Source: Thermosipho japonicus (GTDB taxonomy: Bacteria > Thermotogota > Thermotogae > Thermotogales > Fervidobacteriaceae). Taken from it: 64,000 bases of DNA. The notes under the pieces were generated by a model, which saw nothing but the letters and a program-made list of their open reading frames with translations, ran no database searches and was not told the origin of the DNA. The stretch is from positions 124,001 through 188,000 of the forward strand of contig NZ_JACHEX010000003.1 in NCBI RefSeq assembly GCF_014201655.1, written 5' to 3'. Below, in pieces: positions 47,277-56,429 of this stretch. Position 1 is the first letter of the stretch, and each line of letters starts with the position of its first letter. A program made the translations under genes and the position numbers.

Positions 47277-48362
47277 TTAATCTCGTAGATTTTTTTGAAG
47301 TAAAAATACAACTGCCAAACCAATTATTGGTACCACAAACATTGCTCTTATACTAAATTTTGAAATGTATCCCATAATGGAAATGAAAAGAAGTGACCCT
47401 ATACCGGTTGCCGAATAAGTAATACCATTTAAAAAGCCAACTTCACTCTTATCCAATTTTATATTAGCATTTCTTTGTATCAATGGAAAAATTGCTCCCA
47501 TTGATAGACCAAAAAGATAAAACAAAAAGGGCATTTTTAAGACAATTAATAAAGATAGAAAGATAAAAGATAAAGAAGTTATCGTTAAAACATATAACCT
47601 GAAATTAACAAATTTAAGGAGAAAATCCATTAAAAAACGCGAAAAAGTAAACACTCCCCAAAAAATACTTAAAAATAATGCAGCTTGTTGTTTTGTAAAC
47701 CCAAATTCTAAAAACAAATTAGATGCCCACGTAATGGCGCTTATTTCACTAGCGGAATAAAAAAATAAAGAAAGTACGGTTATATAAAAGAGTGGCTTTA
47801 AGTATGGTTTAGATTTTGAAAAAGAATTTTCATTAATCTTTATATCAGGAAATTTCATATTTATATTCCAGACAAGGAGAAAAACTCCCAAAAAAAGATA
47901 AACCAAATAAAGATACTTATAAGATATTCGGCTTTTTAAAAAGAAGGAAACAAACATCGGTGATAATATTCCTCCAAGTCCAAAAAAACCATGAAATACT
48001 CCAAATTTTGGATCTTTAAAGTGACTAAGAAAAGTTGTAGAAGATGTAAAAATAATAGAAAGTCCTGCTCCCATTAAAAAAACTCCAATTAATATAAAAT
48101 TCAAGCTTTCAAAGAAAGAAAGTATTAATAAGGAAAATAACAAAAATGTATAACCAATGAAATAAGTTCTTTTTAAACCTAATTTATTAATAAAAAATGA
48201 AATAATAAACGAAAATATTGTAGTACCAGCTGTATTAACTACTGGTATGAAAGAAGAAAACGCAACAGTTGCATTTAATTTTTCCTGAAAAGTAGGCATA
48301 AGCGGTGCTATTGAATTTGCAAGAAGTGCTCCAAGAAAAATATTTAAAAAGATAAAAAGCAA
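47277..48362 (-). CDS. Major facilitator superfamily transporter
   Basis: The 361-residue protein has about twelve hydrophobic helices and the MFS layout of two six-helix halves, with a charged loop 'FFINKLGLKRTYFIG' in the place of the canonical loop 2-3 motif (G-x-L-x-D-R-x-G-R-R). 'FHGFFGLGGILSPMFVSFFL' is similar to the fucose/glucose permease branch. The substrate is unknown. TTG at 48362 is preferred; the in-frame GTG at 48371 lies within the AGAGGTG ribosome-binding site. It may be the first gene of a long leftward transcription run. Confidence 0.82.
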   Translation of the reverse strand: MLFIFLNIFLGALLANSIAPLMPTFQEKLNATVAFSSFIPVVNTAGTTIFSFIISFFINKLGLKRTYFIGYTFLLFSLLILSFFESLNFILIGVFLMGAGLSIIFTSSTTFLSHFKDPKFGVFHGFFGLGGILSPMFVSFFLKSRISYKYLYLVYLFLGVFLLVWNINMKFPDIKINENSFSKSKPYLKPLFYITVLSLFFYSASEISAITWASNLFLEFGFTKQQAALFLSIFWGVFTFSRFLMDFLLKFVNFRLYVLTITSLSFIFLSLLIVLKMPFLFYLFGLSMGAIFPLIQRNANIKLDKSEVGFLNGITYSATGIGSLLFISIMGYISKFSIRAMFVVPIIGLAVVFLLQKNLRD

Positions 48363-48523
48363 CCTATTCACCTCTCTTAAAGAGATTTTAGCATATTTTT
48401 ATCCAATATAAAATAAGAAAAATTATACTTTATTTTCTCTTGTTTATTATTTTTATTTTGAAAATTCAGTCCGTTTCTTATTTTTTCTCTGAAAATCTAC
48501 TCAAAAATATTTTCATACAAATA

Positions 48524-48532
48524 TGTTAAAAT
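48524..48532 (+). promoter_or_regulatory. Extended -10 promoter of the sugar ABC operon
   Basis: TGTTAAAAT (TG-n-TAAAAT) lies 33 bases before the ATG at 48566. The 203-base gap to the divergent transporter gene holds no recognised operator. Confidence 0.5.
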
Positions 48533-48565
48533 AAGTTTAACCAAAAAAACGGGGAGGTGAAAGTG

Positions 48566-49813
48566 ATGAAAAAGATTCTTATAATAACCATTGCAATAAT
48601 CTTATCACTTAGTATCTTTGCTACAGAAAACGCTTTAGAAATATTTAGTTGGTGGACAGGTGGCGGTGAAGAAGAAGGTTTACTTGCATTATTTAATCTC
48701 TTCAACAAATACTATCCAGATATTCATATTATCAATGCAGCAGTTGCTGGTGGTGCAGGAACTAATGCAAAGGCAGTGTTAAAAACCAGAATGCTTGGAG
48801 GAAATCCTCCAGATTCATTCCAAGTTCACGCTGGAATGGAACTTACAGATACTTATGTAATTCCAGGACTTATGGAACCAATTACTTGGATTTTGAAAGA
48901 AATAGGAGCATATGACAAGTTTCCAAAAGACCTTATAGAAATCGTTAGCTACAAAGGTGAAGTTTATTCTGTTCCCGTGAATGTTCATAGAGCAAATGTT
49001 GTTTTCTACAACAAAAAAATTGCAAAAGAAATTGGAATGACAAAAGAACCAACAACATGGCCCGAATTTTTGACATATCTTGATAAGGCTAAAAAAATGG
49101 GATACGTTGGTATAGCACTTGGTGATAAAAACAAATGGACATCACTTCATCTTTTTGAAAGCATAATGCTTGCAGAACTTGGACCAGAAAAATACAACAA
49201 ATTGTGGAAAGGTGAAGCATCATTTAATGATCCAGCTATAAAACAAGCTCTTTCAATTTTAAAAGACATTCTTGCATATGTAAATTCAGACCATTCCGCT
49301 CTAACTTGGCAAGATGCAACAAGAATGGTTTTTGAAGGAAAAGCATTCTGTAACATGATGGGCGACTGGGCAGAAGGATATTTAAAGACACTTGGATGGA
49401 AACCTGGAATTGACTTTGGATGGTTTGCACTTCCAGGTACTCAAGATGCATTCATGCTCGTTTCAGACACCTTCGGATTGCCAAAAAATGCTCCTCATAG
49501 AGAAAATGCTATAAAGTGGTTAAAATTCCTTGCAACAGTTGAGGCTCAAGACACATTTAATCCAATTAAAGGATCAATACCTGCAAGAATTGATGCAGAT
49601 AAGTCAAAATACGATGTATATCTAAAATGGTCAATGAATGACTTTTCTACAAAAGCAATCTGTCCTTCCATAATACATGGTTCAGCTGCTCCAGAATCAT
49701 TTGCCACAGCTCTCATGGATGCAATAAATATATTTGTCACAGAGCAAAATGTAAATCAAACATTCAAAGAAATACTCTGGATCGCAGAAGATAATGGATA
49801 CCTAACAGATTAA
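48566..49813 (+). CDS. Sugar ABC transporter substrate-binding protein
   Basis: The 415-residue secreted protein captures a sugar and delivers it to the membrane permeases. It has a signal peptide ('LIITIAIILSLSIFA') without a lipobox cysteine. 'LEIFSWWTGGGEEEGLLALF' and 'AKAVLKTRMLGGNPPDSFQV' match the family of glucose/mannose-binding proteins (Thermus GtsA-like and Pseudomonas glucose-binding relatives). ATG at 48566 follows GGAGGTG by six bases; the GTG at 48557 is inside that site. It is followed by a hairpin that probably lowers expression of the permeases, which fits the need for excess binding protein. Confidence 0.9.
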   Translation: MKKILIITIAIILSLSIFATENALEIFSWWTGGGEEEGLLALFNLFNKYYPDIHIINAAVAGGAGTNAKAVLKTRMLGGNPPDSFQVHAGMELTDTYVIPGLMEPITWILKEIGAYDKFPKDLIEIVSYKGEVYSVPVNVHRANVVFYNKKIAKEIGMTKEPTTWPEFLTYLDKAKKMGYVGIALGDKNKWTSLHLFESIMLAELGPEKYNKLWKGEASFNDPAIKQALSILKDILAYVNSDHSALTWQDATRMVFEGKAFCNMMGDWAEGYLKTLGWKPGIDFGWFALPGTQDAFMLVSDTFGLPKNAPHRENAIKWLKFLATVEAQDTFNPIKGSIPARIDADKSKYDVYLKWSMNDFSTKAICPSIIHGSAAPESFATALMDAINIFVTEQNVNQTFKEILWIAEDNGYLTD

Positions 49814-49817
49814 AACA

Positions 49818-49842
49818 AACGGGGCATCTTGCCCCGTTATTT
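49818..49842 (+). terminator. Attenuator-like hairpin between binding protein and permeases
   Basis: AACGGGGC (49818-49825) and GCCCCGTT (49831-49838) pair perfectly around ATCTT, followed by ATTTTG. The T-run is short, so read-through to the permeases is expected. Confidence 0.7.
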
Positions 49843-49854
49843 TGAGGTGAGAGT

Positions 49855-50775
49855 GTGAGAAAAAAGAACCTTTTTATTGGACTCTTAGTTATTACACCTT
49901 CCATAATTGCGATTGCCATATTTGTTTATGGATTTATAGGCTGGACCGTTAGAACGTCTTTTTCAAATTGGAATAGTTTTTCTGCACTTTTAAGGGGACA
50001 ATACAAATTCGTTGGTCTAAGAAATTACATTAGGCTTTTTCAAGACAGCAGATTTCAAACGGATCTTTGGAATACTTTCTTTTTTACACTGCTCTTTCTA
50101 CTTGGAACAATTGCACTTGGTATAATCATGGCAATTCTTGTAGATAAAGGCTTAAAAGGTTCCAGATTTTTCCAAAACCTCTTTCTATTTCCAATGGCAA
50201 TTTCTTTTGTGGTAACTGGAACTGTATGGAGCTGGATTTTTGCACCAGGTAATATACCTCAAAATCCACAAGGGTTAAATCTTTTGCTTTCAAAACTTGG
50301 ACTTGAAAAACTCATGTGGGGTTGGTACACAAGTACACATTCAATTGGAAAATTCAATGTTGCACTAATACCAGTCATTATAGCTGCTATCTGGCAACTT
50401 TCAGGTTATACAATGGCAATGTATCTTGCAGGACTAAGAGGTATTTCTGAAGATATCATAGAAGCTGCAAGAGTTGACGGAGCATCAGAATGGAAAATTT
50501 TTTGGAAGATTAAAATGCCACTTTTAACACCAATTACCTTGAGTGCAATGATTATTCTTGGACATATATCTTTGAAGATTTTCGATTTGGTATTTTCAAT
50601 GACAGGTAGTGGACCAAACTTTGTTACTGATGTTCCAGCTATCTACATGTTTGAATTAACCTTTAGAAGCAATAGATACGCAATGGGCTCAGCAATTGCT
50701 ATAATTATGTTATGTTTTGTTGCAGTAGTTATTATTCCATATCTTGCAACAAACTTGAGAGGTGAAAGAAGATGA
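49855..50775 (+). CDS. Sugar ABC transporter permease (MalF-type)
   Basis: The 306-residue membrane protein has six to seven helices and the permease-ATPase contact motif 'EAARVDGASEWKIFWKIKMP' (EAA loop) near residue 200. 'FLFPMAISFVVTGTVWSWIF' and 'MTGSGPNFVTDVPAIYMFEL' match family 1 sugar permeases such as UgpA and MalF. It uses GTG as start behind GAGGTGAGA and overlaps the next gene by ATGA. No ATPase gene is in the operon; a shared MsiK-like ATPase elsewhere is probable. Confidence 0.9.
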   Translation: MRKKNLFIGLLVITPSIIAIAIFVYGFIGWTVRTSFSNWNSFSALLRGQYKFVGLRNYIRLFQDSRFQTDLWNTFFFTLLFLLGTIALGIIMAILVDKGLKGSRFFQNLFLFPMAISFVVTGTVWSWIFAPGNIPQNPQGLNLLLSKLGLEKLMWGWYTSTHSIGKFNVALIPVIIAAIWQLSGYTMAMYLAGLRGISEDIIEAARVDGASEWKIFWKIKMPLLTPITLSAMIILGHISLKIFDLVFSMTGSGPNFVTDVPAIYMFELTFRSNRYAMGSAIAIIMLCFVAVVIIPYLATNLRGERR

Positions 50776-51581
50776 AAAAGTTCTTTTCGTATTTTTTTCT
50801 AATAATAATAGCAATATATATTATTACCCCTCTTTATGTACTGCTTGCAACAAGTTTTAAACCTTTAAGCGAAATTGGAATTTCTGATATGTGGAAATTG
50901 CCAAAAAGCTGGTCTTTAAGCGGGCTTATAAAGGCATTTAATAAACTTTCTCCAAACCTTAAAAATAGTTTTTATTTAACAATCCCTGCTACAATTATTT
51001 CTGCCCTTCTTGGTTCATTAAACGGCTATGTATTATCAAAGGTAAAATTTAAAGGTGTGAATATAATCTTTGCAATTATCCTTTTTGGAATGTTTATTCC
51101 ATACCAAAGTGTATTGTTTCCATTGATTCGTTTTCTTCAAAGAGTTAACCTTTATGGAACAATAACTGGATTAATTATTGTCCATGTTGTCTACGGTATA
51201 CCTATAACATCTTTAATTTTTAGAAATTACTACAGTGAAGTTCCAAACGAACTTATAGAAGCAGCATATATGGATGGTGCAGGTTTTTTTAAAACCTACT
51301 CAAAAGTATTATTTCCTATCTCAATACCTGCCTTTGTTGTAGTTATAATATGGCAGTTTACAAACATATGGAATGAATTTTTATTTGCAGTAACTGTTAC
51401 AAGCAATCCTGCAAAGCAGCCTATAACCGTAGCATTAGTAAACCTGGCAGGGAGCCAGGTTGTAGAATGGAATGTGCAAATGGCTGGTGCACTTATTACT
51501 GCCCTTCCAACACTTGTTGTTTACATTTTACTTGGAAAATTCTTTATAAGAGGACTTCTTTCTGGCTCTGTAAAGGGTTAA
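50772..51581 (+). CDS. Sugar ABC transporter permease (MalG-type)
   Basis: The 269-residue protein has six helices and the EAA loop 'EAAYMDGAGFFKTYSKVLFP' near residue 160. 'YVLLATSFKPLSEIG' and 'FTNIWNEFLFAVTVTS' are typical of the second permease in carbohydrate ABC systems. The ATG overlaps the stop of the first permease as ATGA. Its stop codon overlaps that of the convergent downstream gene (TTAA at 51578-51581), and no hairpin separates the two. Confidence 0.9.
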   Translation: MKKFFSYFFLIIIAIYIITPLYVLLATSFKPLSEIGISDMWKLPKSWSLSGLIKAFNKLSPNLKNSFYLTIPATIISALLGSLNGYVLSKVKFKGVNIIFAIILFGMFIPYQSVLFPLIRFLQRVNLYGTITGLIIVHVVYGIPITSLIFRNYYSEVPNELIEAAYMDGAGFFKTYSKVLFPISIPAFVVVIIWQFTNIWNEFLFAVTVTSNPAKQPITVALVNLAGSQVVEWNVQMAGALITALPTLVVYILLGKFFIRGLLSGSVKG

Positions 51582-52660
51582 AAGGAAAGTTGTGCTTCTA
51601 AAAACTCCTTTTTTATCCTGCTTATTAATTCCTTTACAGAGATGATCTCTTTTACTTTGTACGCATTTTCACCAGCAAAGGCAAAACCTTCTTTTAAAAA
51701 ACCAAGTTTTGCATTGGTAAGTGCTTTTGCAATGCAATAAGGAACTTTTCTAAAGTCGCATGTTTTTAAACATTTCCAAGAACATTTTATTGGCCTTTTT
51801 TCACCTTTTTCTACACTTTCTATAAATTCATTCTTTATAGCTCTCCCAGGAAGCCCCACTGGACTATCTATTATTACAATATCTTCTTTTCTACAATTTA
51901 CATACATCTTTTTAAATTCATCTGATGCATCACATTCTTTTGTTGCAACAAATCTTGTTGCCATTTGAACACCATCTGCTCCCAATTTCAAAAATTTGTA
52001 TATATCTCCTCCACTGTAAATTCCTCCTGCAGCAATTACTGGTATTTTTTTGCCGTATTCTTTTTCATATACATTAACTTGTTTTATAACATCTTTTAAT
52101 ATCTTTTCTAGTGAGTATTCAGGATCAAATATCTGTCCTCTTTTAAAACCAAGATGCCCACCAGCCTTTGGACCTTCAACAACAATTGCATCTGGCATCA
52201 TATCATAATGTTTTTTCCAGTATTTTATAATTAAACTTGCAGCTCTTTTTGAAGACACAATAGGTACTATTTTTACACCAGATTCTTTTATTTCCTTTGC
52301 AGGTATGTCCAATGCAAGACCTGCACCCACAAAAATAATATCTATGTGTTCTTCAATTGAAGCCTTTATCAATTCAGAAAAATCCGATAATGCAACCATT
52401 ATATTAACACCTATTATTCCGTCTGAAAGCTTTTTTGCTTTCCTTATTTCCTTTCTAAGTGCCCTAATGTTCGCCTCTCTGTAGTTCGTATTAAAATCAT
52501 CCTCAAACATCCCTATACCAGCAGCTCCAATAACTCCTATCCCACCTTCGTTTGCAACAGCACTCGCGAGTCCTGAAAGTGAAATCCCAACACTCATACC
52601 ACCTTGAATTATCGGAAGCTTTGATATTAAATTTCCAATTTTTAAAACTGGTAAATCCAT
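51578..52660 (-). CDS. FabK/nitronate monooxygenase-like flavoprotein
   Basis: The 360-residue TIM-barrel protein belongs to the nitronate monooxygenase/FabK family. 'PIIQGGMSVGISLSGLASAV' with 'ANEGGIGVIGAAGI' binds FMN, 'VVEGPKAGGHLGF' carries the family histidine, and 'IPVIAAGGIYSGGDIYKFLK' plus 'GADGVQMATRFVATKEC' bind the flavin phosphate. Near the C-terminus is a four-cysteine stretch, 'CSWKCLKTCDFRKVPYC', which could bind a metal or Fe-S cluster. Whether it reduces enoyl-ACP or oxidises nitronates is unclear. ATG at 52660 follows a run of G and a short A-rich spacer. Confidence 0.8.
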   Translation of the reverse strand: MDLPVLKIGNLISKLPIIQGGMSVGISLSGLASAVANEGGIGVIGAAGIGMFEDDFNTNYREANIRALRKEIRKAKKLSDGIIGVNIMVALSDFSELIKASIEEHIDIIFVGAGLALDIPAKEIKESGVKIVPIVSSKRAASLIIKYWKKHYDMMPDAIVVEGPKAGGHLGFKRGQIFDPEYSLEKILKDVIKQVNVYEKEYGKKIPVIAAGGIYSGGDIYKFLKLGADGVQMATRFVATKECDASDEFKKMYVNCRKEDIVIIDSPVGLPGRAIKNEFIESVEKGEKRPIKCSWKCLKTCDFRKVPYCIAKALTNAKLGFLKEGFAFAGENAYKVKEIISVKELISRIKKEFLEAQLSF

Positions 52661-52763
52661 TTTTTTACCCCCCACAGTTATCAATTATGACTCTTTCAAT
52701 GAAAGACCTCAAAAAAATTATATCATTCTAACTTTTTTAAATCAAGTTAATTTTCGCAGAAAA

Positions 52764-52793
52764 TTGCACAAAAAATTGCATTCATGATATAAT
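52764..52793 (+). promoter_or_regulatory. Promoter of the diguanylate cyclase gene
   Basis: TTGCAC (52764-52769) and TGATATAAT (52785-52793) form a -35 and extended -10 pair with an 18-base spacer before the TATAAT. The ATG follows 39 bases later. Confidence 0.65.
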
Positions 52794-52832
52794 TAAGTAA
52801 ATTTAAATTGAGAAATGAAAGAGTGAAAGATT

Positions 52833-54413
52833 ATGAAGAGTCTAAAAGGTCAATTTTTTTATATATTACTATTTCTCATTTTATTTTCCGCATTATCCTT
52901 TGGTTTAATTTTGACATACACACTATACAAAAGTGAAATAAAACAAGCAAAAGAATTAATCTACCAAAAAAACAAAGCTGTCTCATTTTTTGTGGAAAGT
53001 TATTTTAAAAAATTTTATATTACATTAGATTTCCTCAGTACATTAGACAATGTTATAAATGCCCAGAAATTAAATGAAAAAGAAAAAGAAAATACAATAA
53101 ATTTCTACAAAAAAATTCAAGAAATCGATCCTGATATAAATTATTTGTATTCAGCCTATGAAAATGGCACCCTTTTGATATACAACTATACTCCACCAGA
53201 AGGATTTAATCCAAAGGTTAGACCTTGGTACAAAGCCGCTATTAAGTCTTATCCAAAAATATCAAACGGAATCCCATATAAAGAAATAAAAACAAAAGAA
53301 TGGTTAGTTTCAATGGGGAAGGCTTTATACAATAAAGATGGTAATTTAACAGGGGTTGTAGCTATAGATACTTCTGTTAACAAAATAAATGAACTTATAA
53401 ATAAAAAAGACAATAATTTTGATTCACTATATAGCTATATTCTCAACGAAAATCAAGAAGTAATTTTTCATCCAAAAAAACAATATATCTCAAAAAGTGT
53501 TAAAGAACTAGTAAATAAAAACTTCGATTTTTCAAGTAATGAGGGGTACTTTGAATATAAGTTAAATAAATATGATAAGATAGCATATTATACTAATCTA
53601 GATTTTTTAGGTTGGACTGTTGTTACTGTAGTAAACAAAGAAGAAATAATATCAAAAATCATTCATGGATTATTTTTTCCAATATCGATAGTAGTATTTA
53701 TATCAATTTCAATAGGGATATGGCTCACTTTTTCTTTATATGGAAAAATAATTACACCAATTACAAAACTTAAAGAAAGGATCCAAAAGATTGCAAGCGG
53801 ACATTTAATAAACAATGATTTTAAATATCCAGACAACGAAATTGGAATTATCGCACATGAAGTTGAAAAGTTTACAGAAAAAGAACTCTATAGAAAAAAC
53901 ATTGAATTATTAGAATTAAACAAAAAATTGAAATATTTGTCTGAAAGAGACCAATTAACTGACCTCTACAACAGACACAAAATGAACAAGGAAATAAGAA
54001 AACATTATTATAACTTCAAAAGATATGGTAGACCTTTTTCACTTTTAATGATTGACATTGACAAATTCAAAAACATAAATGATACATACGGACATATGGT
54101 TGGTGATGAGGTACTCAAAAAATTGGCAAAAATACTAGTTAAAAATGTTAGAAAATCAGATGTAGTATCAAGATGGGGCGGTGAAGAATTTTTAATTTTA
54201 CTTTCTGAAACAAATTTAGAACAAGCAATAGAAGTAGCTGAAAAAATTAGGAAAATTATCGAAACCGAGATCTTCCCAAAAGATATAAAAATCACAGTTA
54301 GCATCGGTGTAGATTCTATAGAAAACTATGAACACATAAAAGATTTACTAATCGTAGTTGACGAAAAATTATACAAAGCCAAAGAAAATGGAAGAAATAG
54401 AGTAGAATATTAA
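52833..54413 (+). CDS. Membrane diguanylate cyclase with Cache sensor
   Basis: The 526-residue protein makes cyclic di-GMP. An N-terminal membrane helix (about 9-33) precedes a double-Cache-like extracytoplasmic sensor with 'RPWYKAAIKSYPKISNGIPY' and 'WLVSMGKALYNKDGNLTGVV'. A second helix follows near 275-305, then a HAMP-type linker 'IITPITKLKERIQKIASGHL'. The GGDEF domain starts at 'LSERDQLTDLYNRHKMNKEI', with the active site 'GGEEF' and an upstream R-x-x-D inhibitory site ('RKSD') five residues before it, so feedback control by its product is likely. The ligand sensed by Cache is unknown, typically a small organic molecule. It is monocistronic. Confidence 0.92.
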   Translation: MKSLKGQFFYILLFLILFSALSFGLILTYTLYKSEIKQAKELIYQKNKAVSFFVESYFKKFYITLDFLSTLDNVINAQKLNEKEKENTINFYKKIQEIDPDINYLYSAYENGTLLIYNYTPPEGFNPKVRPWYKAAIKSYPKISNGIPYKEIKTKEWLVSMGKALYNKDGNLTGVVAIDTSVNKINELINKKDNNFDSLYSYILNENQEVIFHPKKQYISKSVKELVNKNFDFSSNEGYFEYKLNKYDKIAYYTNLDFLGWTVVTVVNKEEIISKIIHGLFFPISIVVFISISIGIWLTFSLYGKIITPITKLKERIQKIASGHLINNDFKYPDNEIGIIAHEVEKFTEKELYRKNIELLELNKKLKYLSERDQLTDLYNRHKMNKEIRKHYYNFKRYGRPFSLLMIDIDKFKNINDTYGHMVGDEVLKKLAKILVKNVRKSDVVSRWGGEEFLILLSETNLEQAIEVAEKIRKIIETEIFPKDIKITVSIGVDSIENYEHIKDLLIVVDEKLYKAKENGRNRVEY

Positions 54414-54418
54414 AATAA

Positions 54419-54445
54419 GAACCTCCAAAATGGAGGTTCATTTTT
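54419..54445. terminator. Bidirectional terminator between the GGDEF and mnmG genes
   Basis: GAACCTCCA (54419-54427) and TGGAGGTTC (54431-54439) pair around AAA, followed by ATTTTTC on the plus strand and by TTATTTTAA on the minus strand. Confidence 0.85.
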
Positions 54446-56312
54446 CAATATAACTTATTATATTCGCAATATCTGAAGGCGTAACACCTGGAATTCTCAT
54501 TGCCTGACCAATAGACCTAGGAGAGATTTTTTTCAATTTTTCCCTTGCTTCAGTTGAAAGATTTGGCACTTTATCAAAATTTATTTTAGAAATATCAACC
54601 GACTCATATTCCTCAAAAACTTTAACATCTTCAAGCATCTTTTCAATATATCCTTCATACTTTATTAATATCTCTATCTGTTCTAAAAGTTCTCTATCTT
54701 CGATAGGCTCATTATCAAACCCTTTCACCTCTTCATACCCAATTTCAGGCCTTTTTAATAGATTATACAACTTTGTTCCTTCTTTTAGAGGAGTTGATCC
54801 CAATTCTACAAGTCTATCATTTACAATATCTGATGCTGGAACTTTGACATTCTTAAGCCTTTCTATTTGATATTGGATCTGTTTTTCAAGATTAATTACC
54901 TTTTCATAGAACCACTTTGGAATCAAACCTACTCTATAGCCATACTTTGCAAGTCTTAAATGTGCGTTATCATGGCGCAGTAAAAGCCTATATTCTGCAC
55001 GGGAGGTTAAAAGTCTATATGGCTCATCAACACCCTTTGTAGTTAGATCATCTATAAGTATTCCAATATAGCTTTCGGATCTTTTTAAAATCAATGGCTC
55101 TTCTCCTAAAATTTTCATTGCCGCATTAATTCCAGCGATTAAACCTTGACCTGCCGCTTCTTCATAACCGCTCGTTCCATTAATCTGACCTGCAAAATAT
55201 AGGCCTTCCACTATTTTTGATTCAAGTGTCTGATACAATTGTGTCGGGTCAATGTAATCATATTCGATTGCGTATGCAGGCCTTACAATAACTACATTTT
55301 CAAGACCAGGTACAGTTCTAAGCATTTTTACCTGCGCTGCATATGGAAGACTGGTAGATAAGCCATTTAAATAAAATTCTTGAGAGTCTCTTCCTTCTGG
55401 CTCAACAAAAACTTGATGCGAATCCCTGTTAAACTTTACGACCTTATCCTCAATCGAAGGACAATACCTTGGCCCAACACTTTGAATTAATTTAACATCT
55501 CCATACAACGGCGAATAAACAAGATAGTCCCTTATTATCTTATGTGTTTGCTGATTTGTATGGGTAAGCCAACATGGATGATCCTTTGGTAAAACCTTAG
55601 GTTCACTAAAATATGAAAAAGCCCTAGGCTCATCATCTGTATCCTGGCGAACCATTTTTGAAAAATCAATGCTGCTTTTTAAAACTCTTGCTGGAGTGCC
55701 AGTTTTAAATCTTGAAAGCTTAAAACCAAGTTCTAACAAAGATTTACTCAAACCTTTTGCAGGAAGATCTCCCATTCTTCCTGCTTCCATAGTATCTCTA
55801 CCAATAAATATTTTTCCGCGTAAAAATGTTCCTGTAGTAAGTATTACTGCCTTAGCGTAATAATCTATACCAAAAGAATCCACAACGCCCTTTACTTTTC
55901 CACTTTCCACCAATACCTTTTCTACAACTCCATATCTGAGTATTAAATTTTCTTGAGTTTGAAGCTTGTTTTTCATAAGTTTTGAGTACTCAAACTTATC
56001 AATTTGAGCCCTTAAGGCCCTTACTGCTGGTCCTTTACCAGTATTTAACATCCTAACATTTATCATAGTTTCATCTGTTGTCTTTGCCATTTCTCCACCA
56101 AGTGTGTCTATCTCACGTACAACAATACCCTTTGCAGGGCCTCCTATTGCAGGATTACATGGGGCCCAACCTACGTTATCAAGATTGGTAGTTAATAAAA
56201 GCGTTTTAAGACCAAGCCTTGCAGTTGAAAGTGCCGCTTCAATTCCAGCATGGCCAGCACCAACAACAATCACATCAAAGTTCTTATCATCATCAGGTCT
56301 TTCAAAAAACAA
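54438..56312 (-). CDS. mnmG: tRNA uridine 5-carboxymethylaminomethyl enzyme MnmG
   Basis: With MnmE, MnmG modifies U34 of certain tRNAs. The 624-residue protein has an FAD-binding start '[20 protein letters not shown]', then '[20 protein letters not shown]', '[20 protein letters not shown]' and '[11 protein letters not shown]', and late '[20 protein letters not shown]'. The C-terminal MnmE/tRNA-binding domain is complete ('[17 protein letters not shown]'). The start is TTG with AAGGAGG six to seven bases upstream. A minus-strand TGGTATACT at 56353-56361 is the likely extended -10. Confidence 0.96.
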   Translation of the reverse strand: MFFERPDDDKNFDVIVVGAGHAGIEAALSTARLGLKTLLLTTNLDNVGWAPCNPAIGGPAKGIVVREIDTLGGEMAKTTDETMINVRMLNTGKGPAVRALRAQIDKFEYSKLMKNKLQTQENLILRYGVVEKVLVESGKVKGVVDSFGIDYYAKAVILTTGTFLRGKIFIGRDTMEAGRMGDLPAKGLSKSLLELGFKLSRFKTGTPARVLKSSIDFSKMVRQDTDDEPRAFSYFSEPKVLPKDHPCWLTHTNQQTHKIIRDYLVYSPLYGDVKLIQSVGPRYCPSIEDKVVKFNRDSHQVFVEPEGRDSQEFYLNGLSTSLPYAAQVKMLRTVPGLENVVIVRPAYAIEYDYIDPTQLYQTLESKIVEGLYFAGQINGTSGYEEAAGQGLIAGINAAMKILGEEPLILKRSESYIGILIDDLTTKGVDEPYRLLTSRAEYRLLLRHDNAHLRLAKYGYRVGLIPKWFYEKVINLEKQIQYQIERLKNVKVPASDIVNDRLVELGSTPLKEGTKLYNLLKRPEIGYEEVKGFDNEPIEDRELLEQIEILIKYEGYIEKMLEDVKVFEEYESVDISKINFDKVPNLSTEAREKLKKISPRSIGQAMRIPGVTPSDIANIISYIEK

Positions 56313-56352
56313 GAAAATACCTCCTTTAACTTTTTTCAGTATATTTTATTTA

Positions 56353-56361
56353 AGTATACCA
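56353..56361 (-). promoter_or_regulatory. Extended -10 promoter of mnmG
   Basis: Read on the minus strand: TGGTATACT, about 40 bases before the TTG start. It shares the 117-base gap with the divergent ArsR-TusA promoter. Confidence 0.5.
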
Positions 56362-56399
56362 CACTATTTTTTCATATGTCTATATATTTTATATATATA

Positions 56400-56408
56400 T
56401 GATAAAAT
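56400..56408 (+). promoter_or_regulatory. Extended -10 promoter of the ArsR-TusA gene
   Basis: TGATAAAAT (TG-n-TAAAAT) lies 21 bases before the TTG at 56430; AGGAGGG follows it. The upstream stretch is an alternating TA-rich run (56380-56400) that may hold an operator, but no clear palindrome of ArsR type is evident. Confidence 0.5.
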
Positions 56409-56429
56409 AAATAAGTAGGAGGGATTGGT

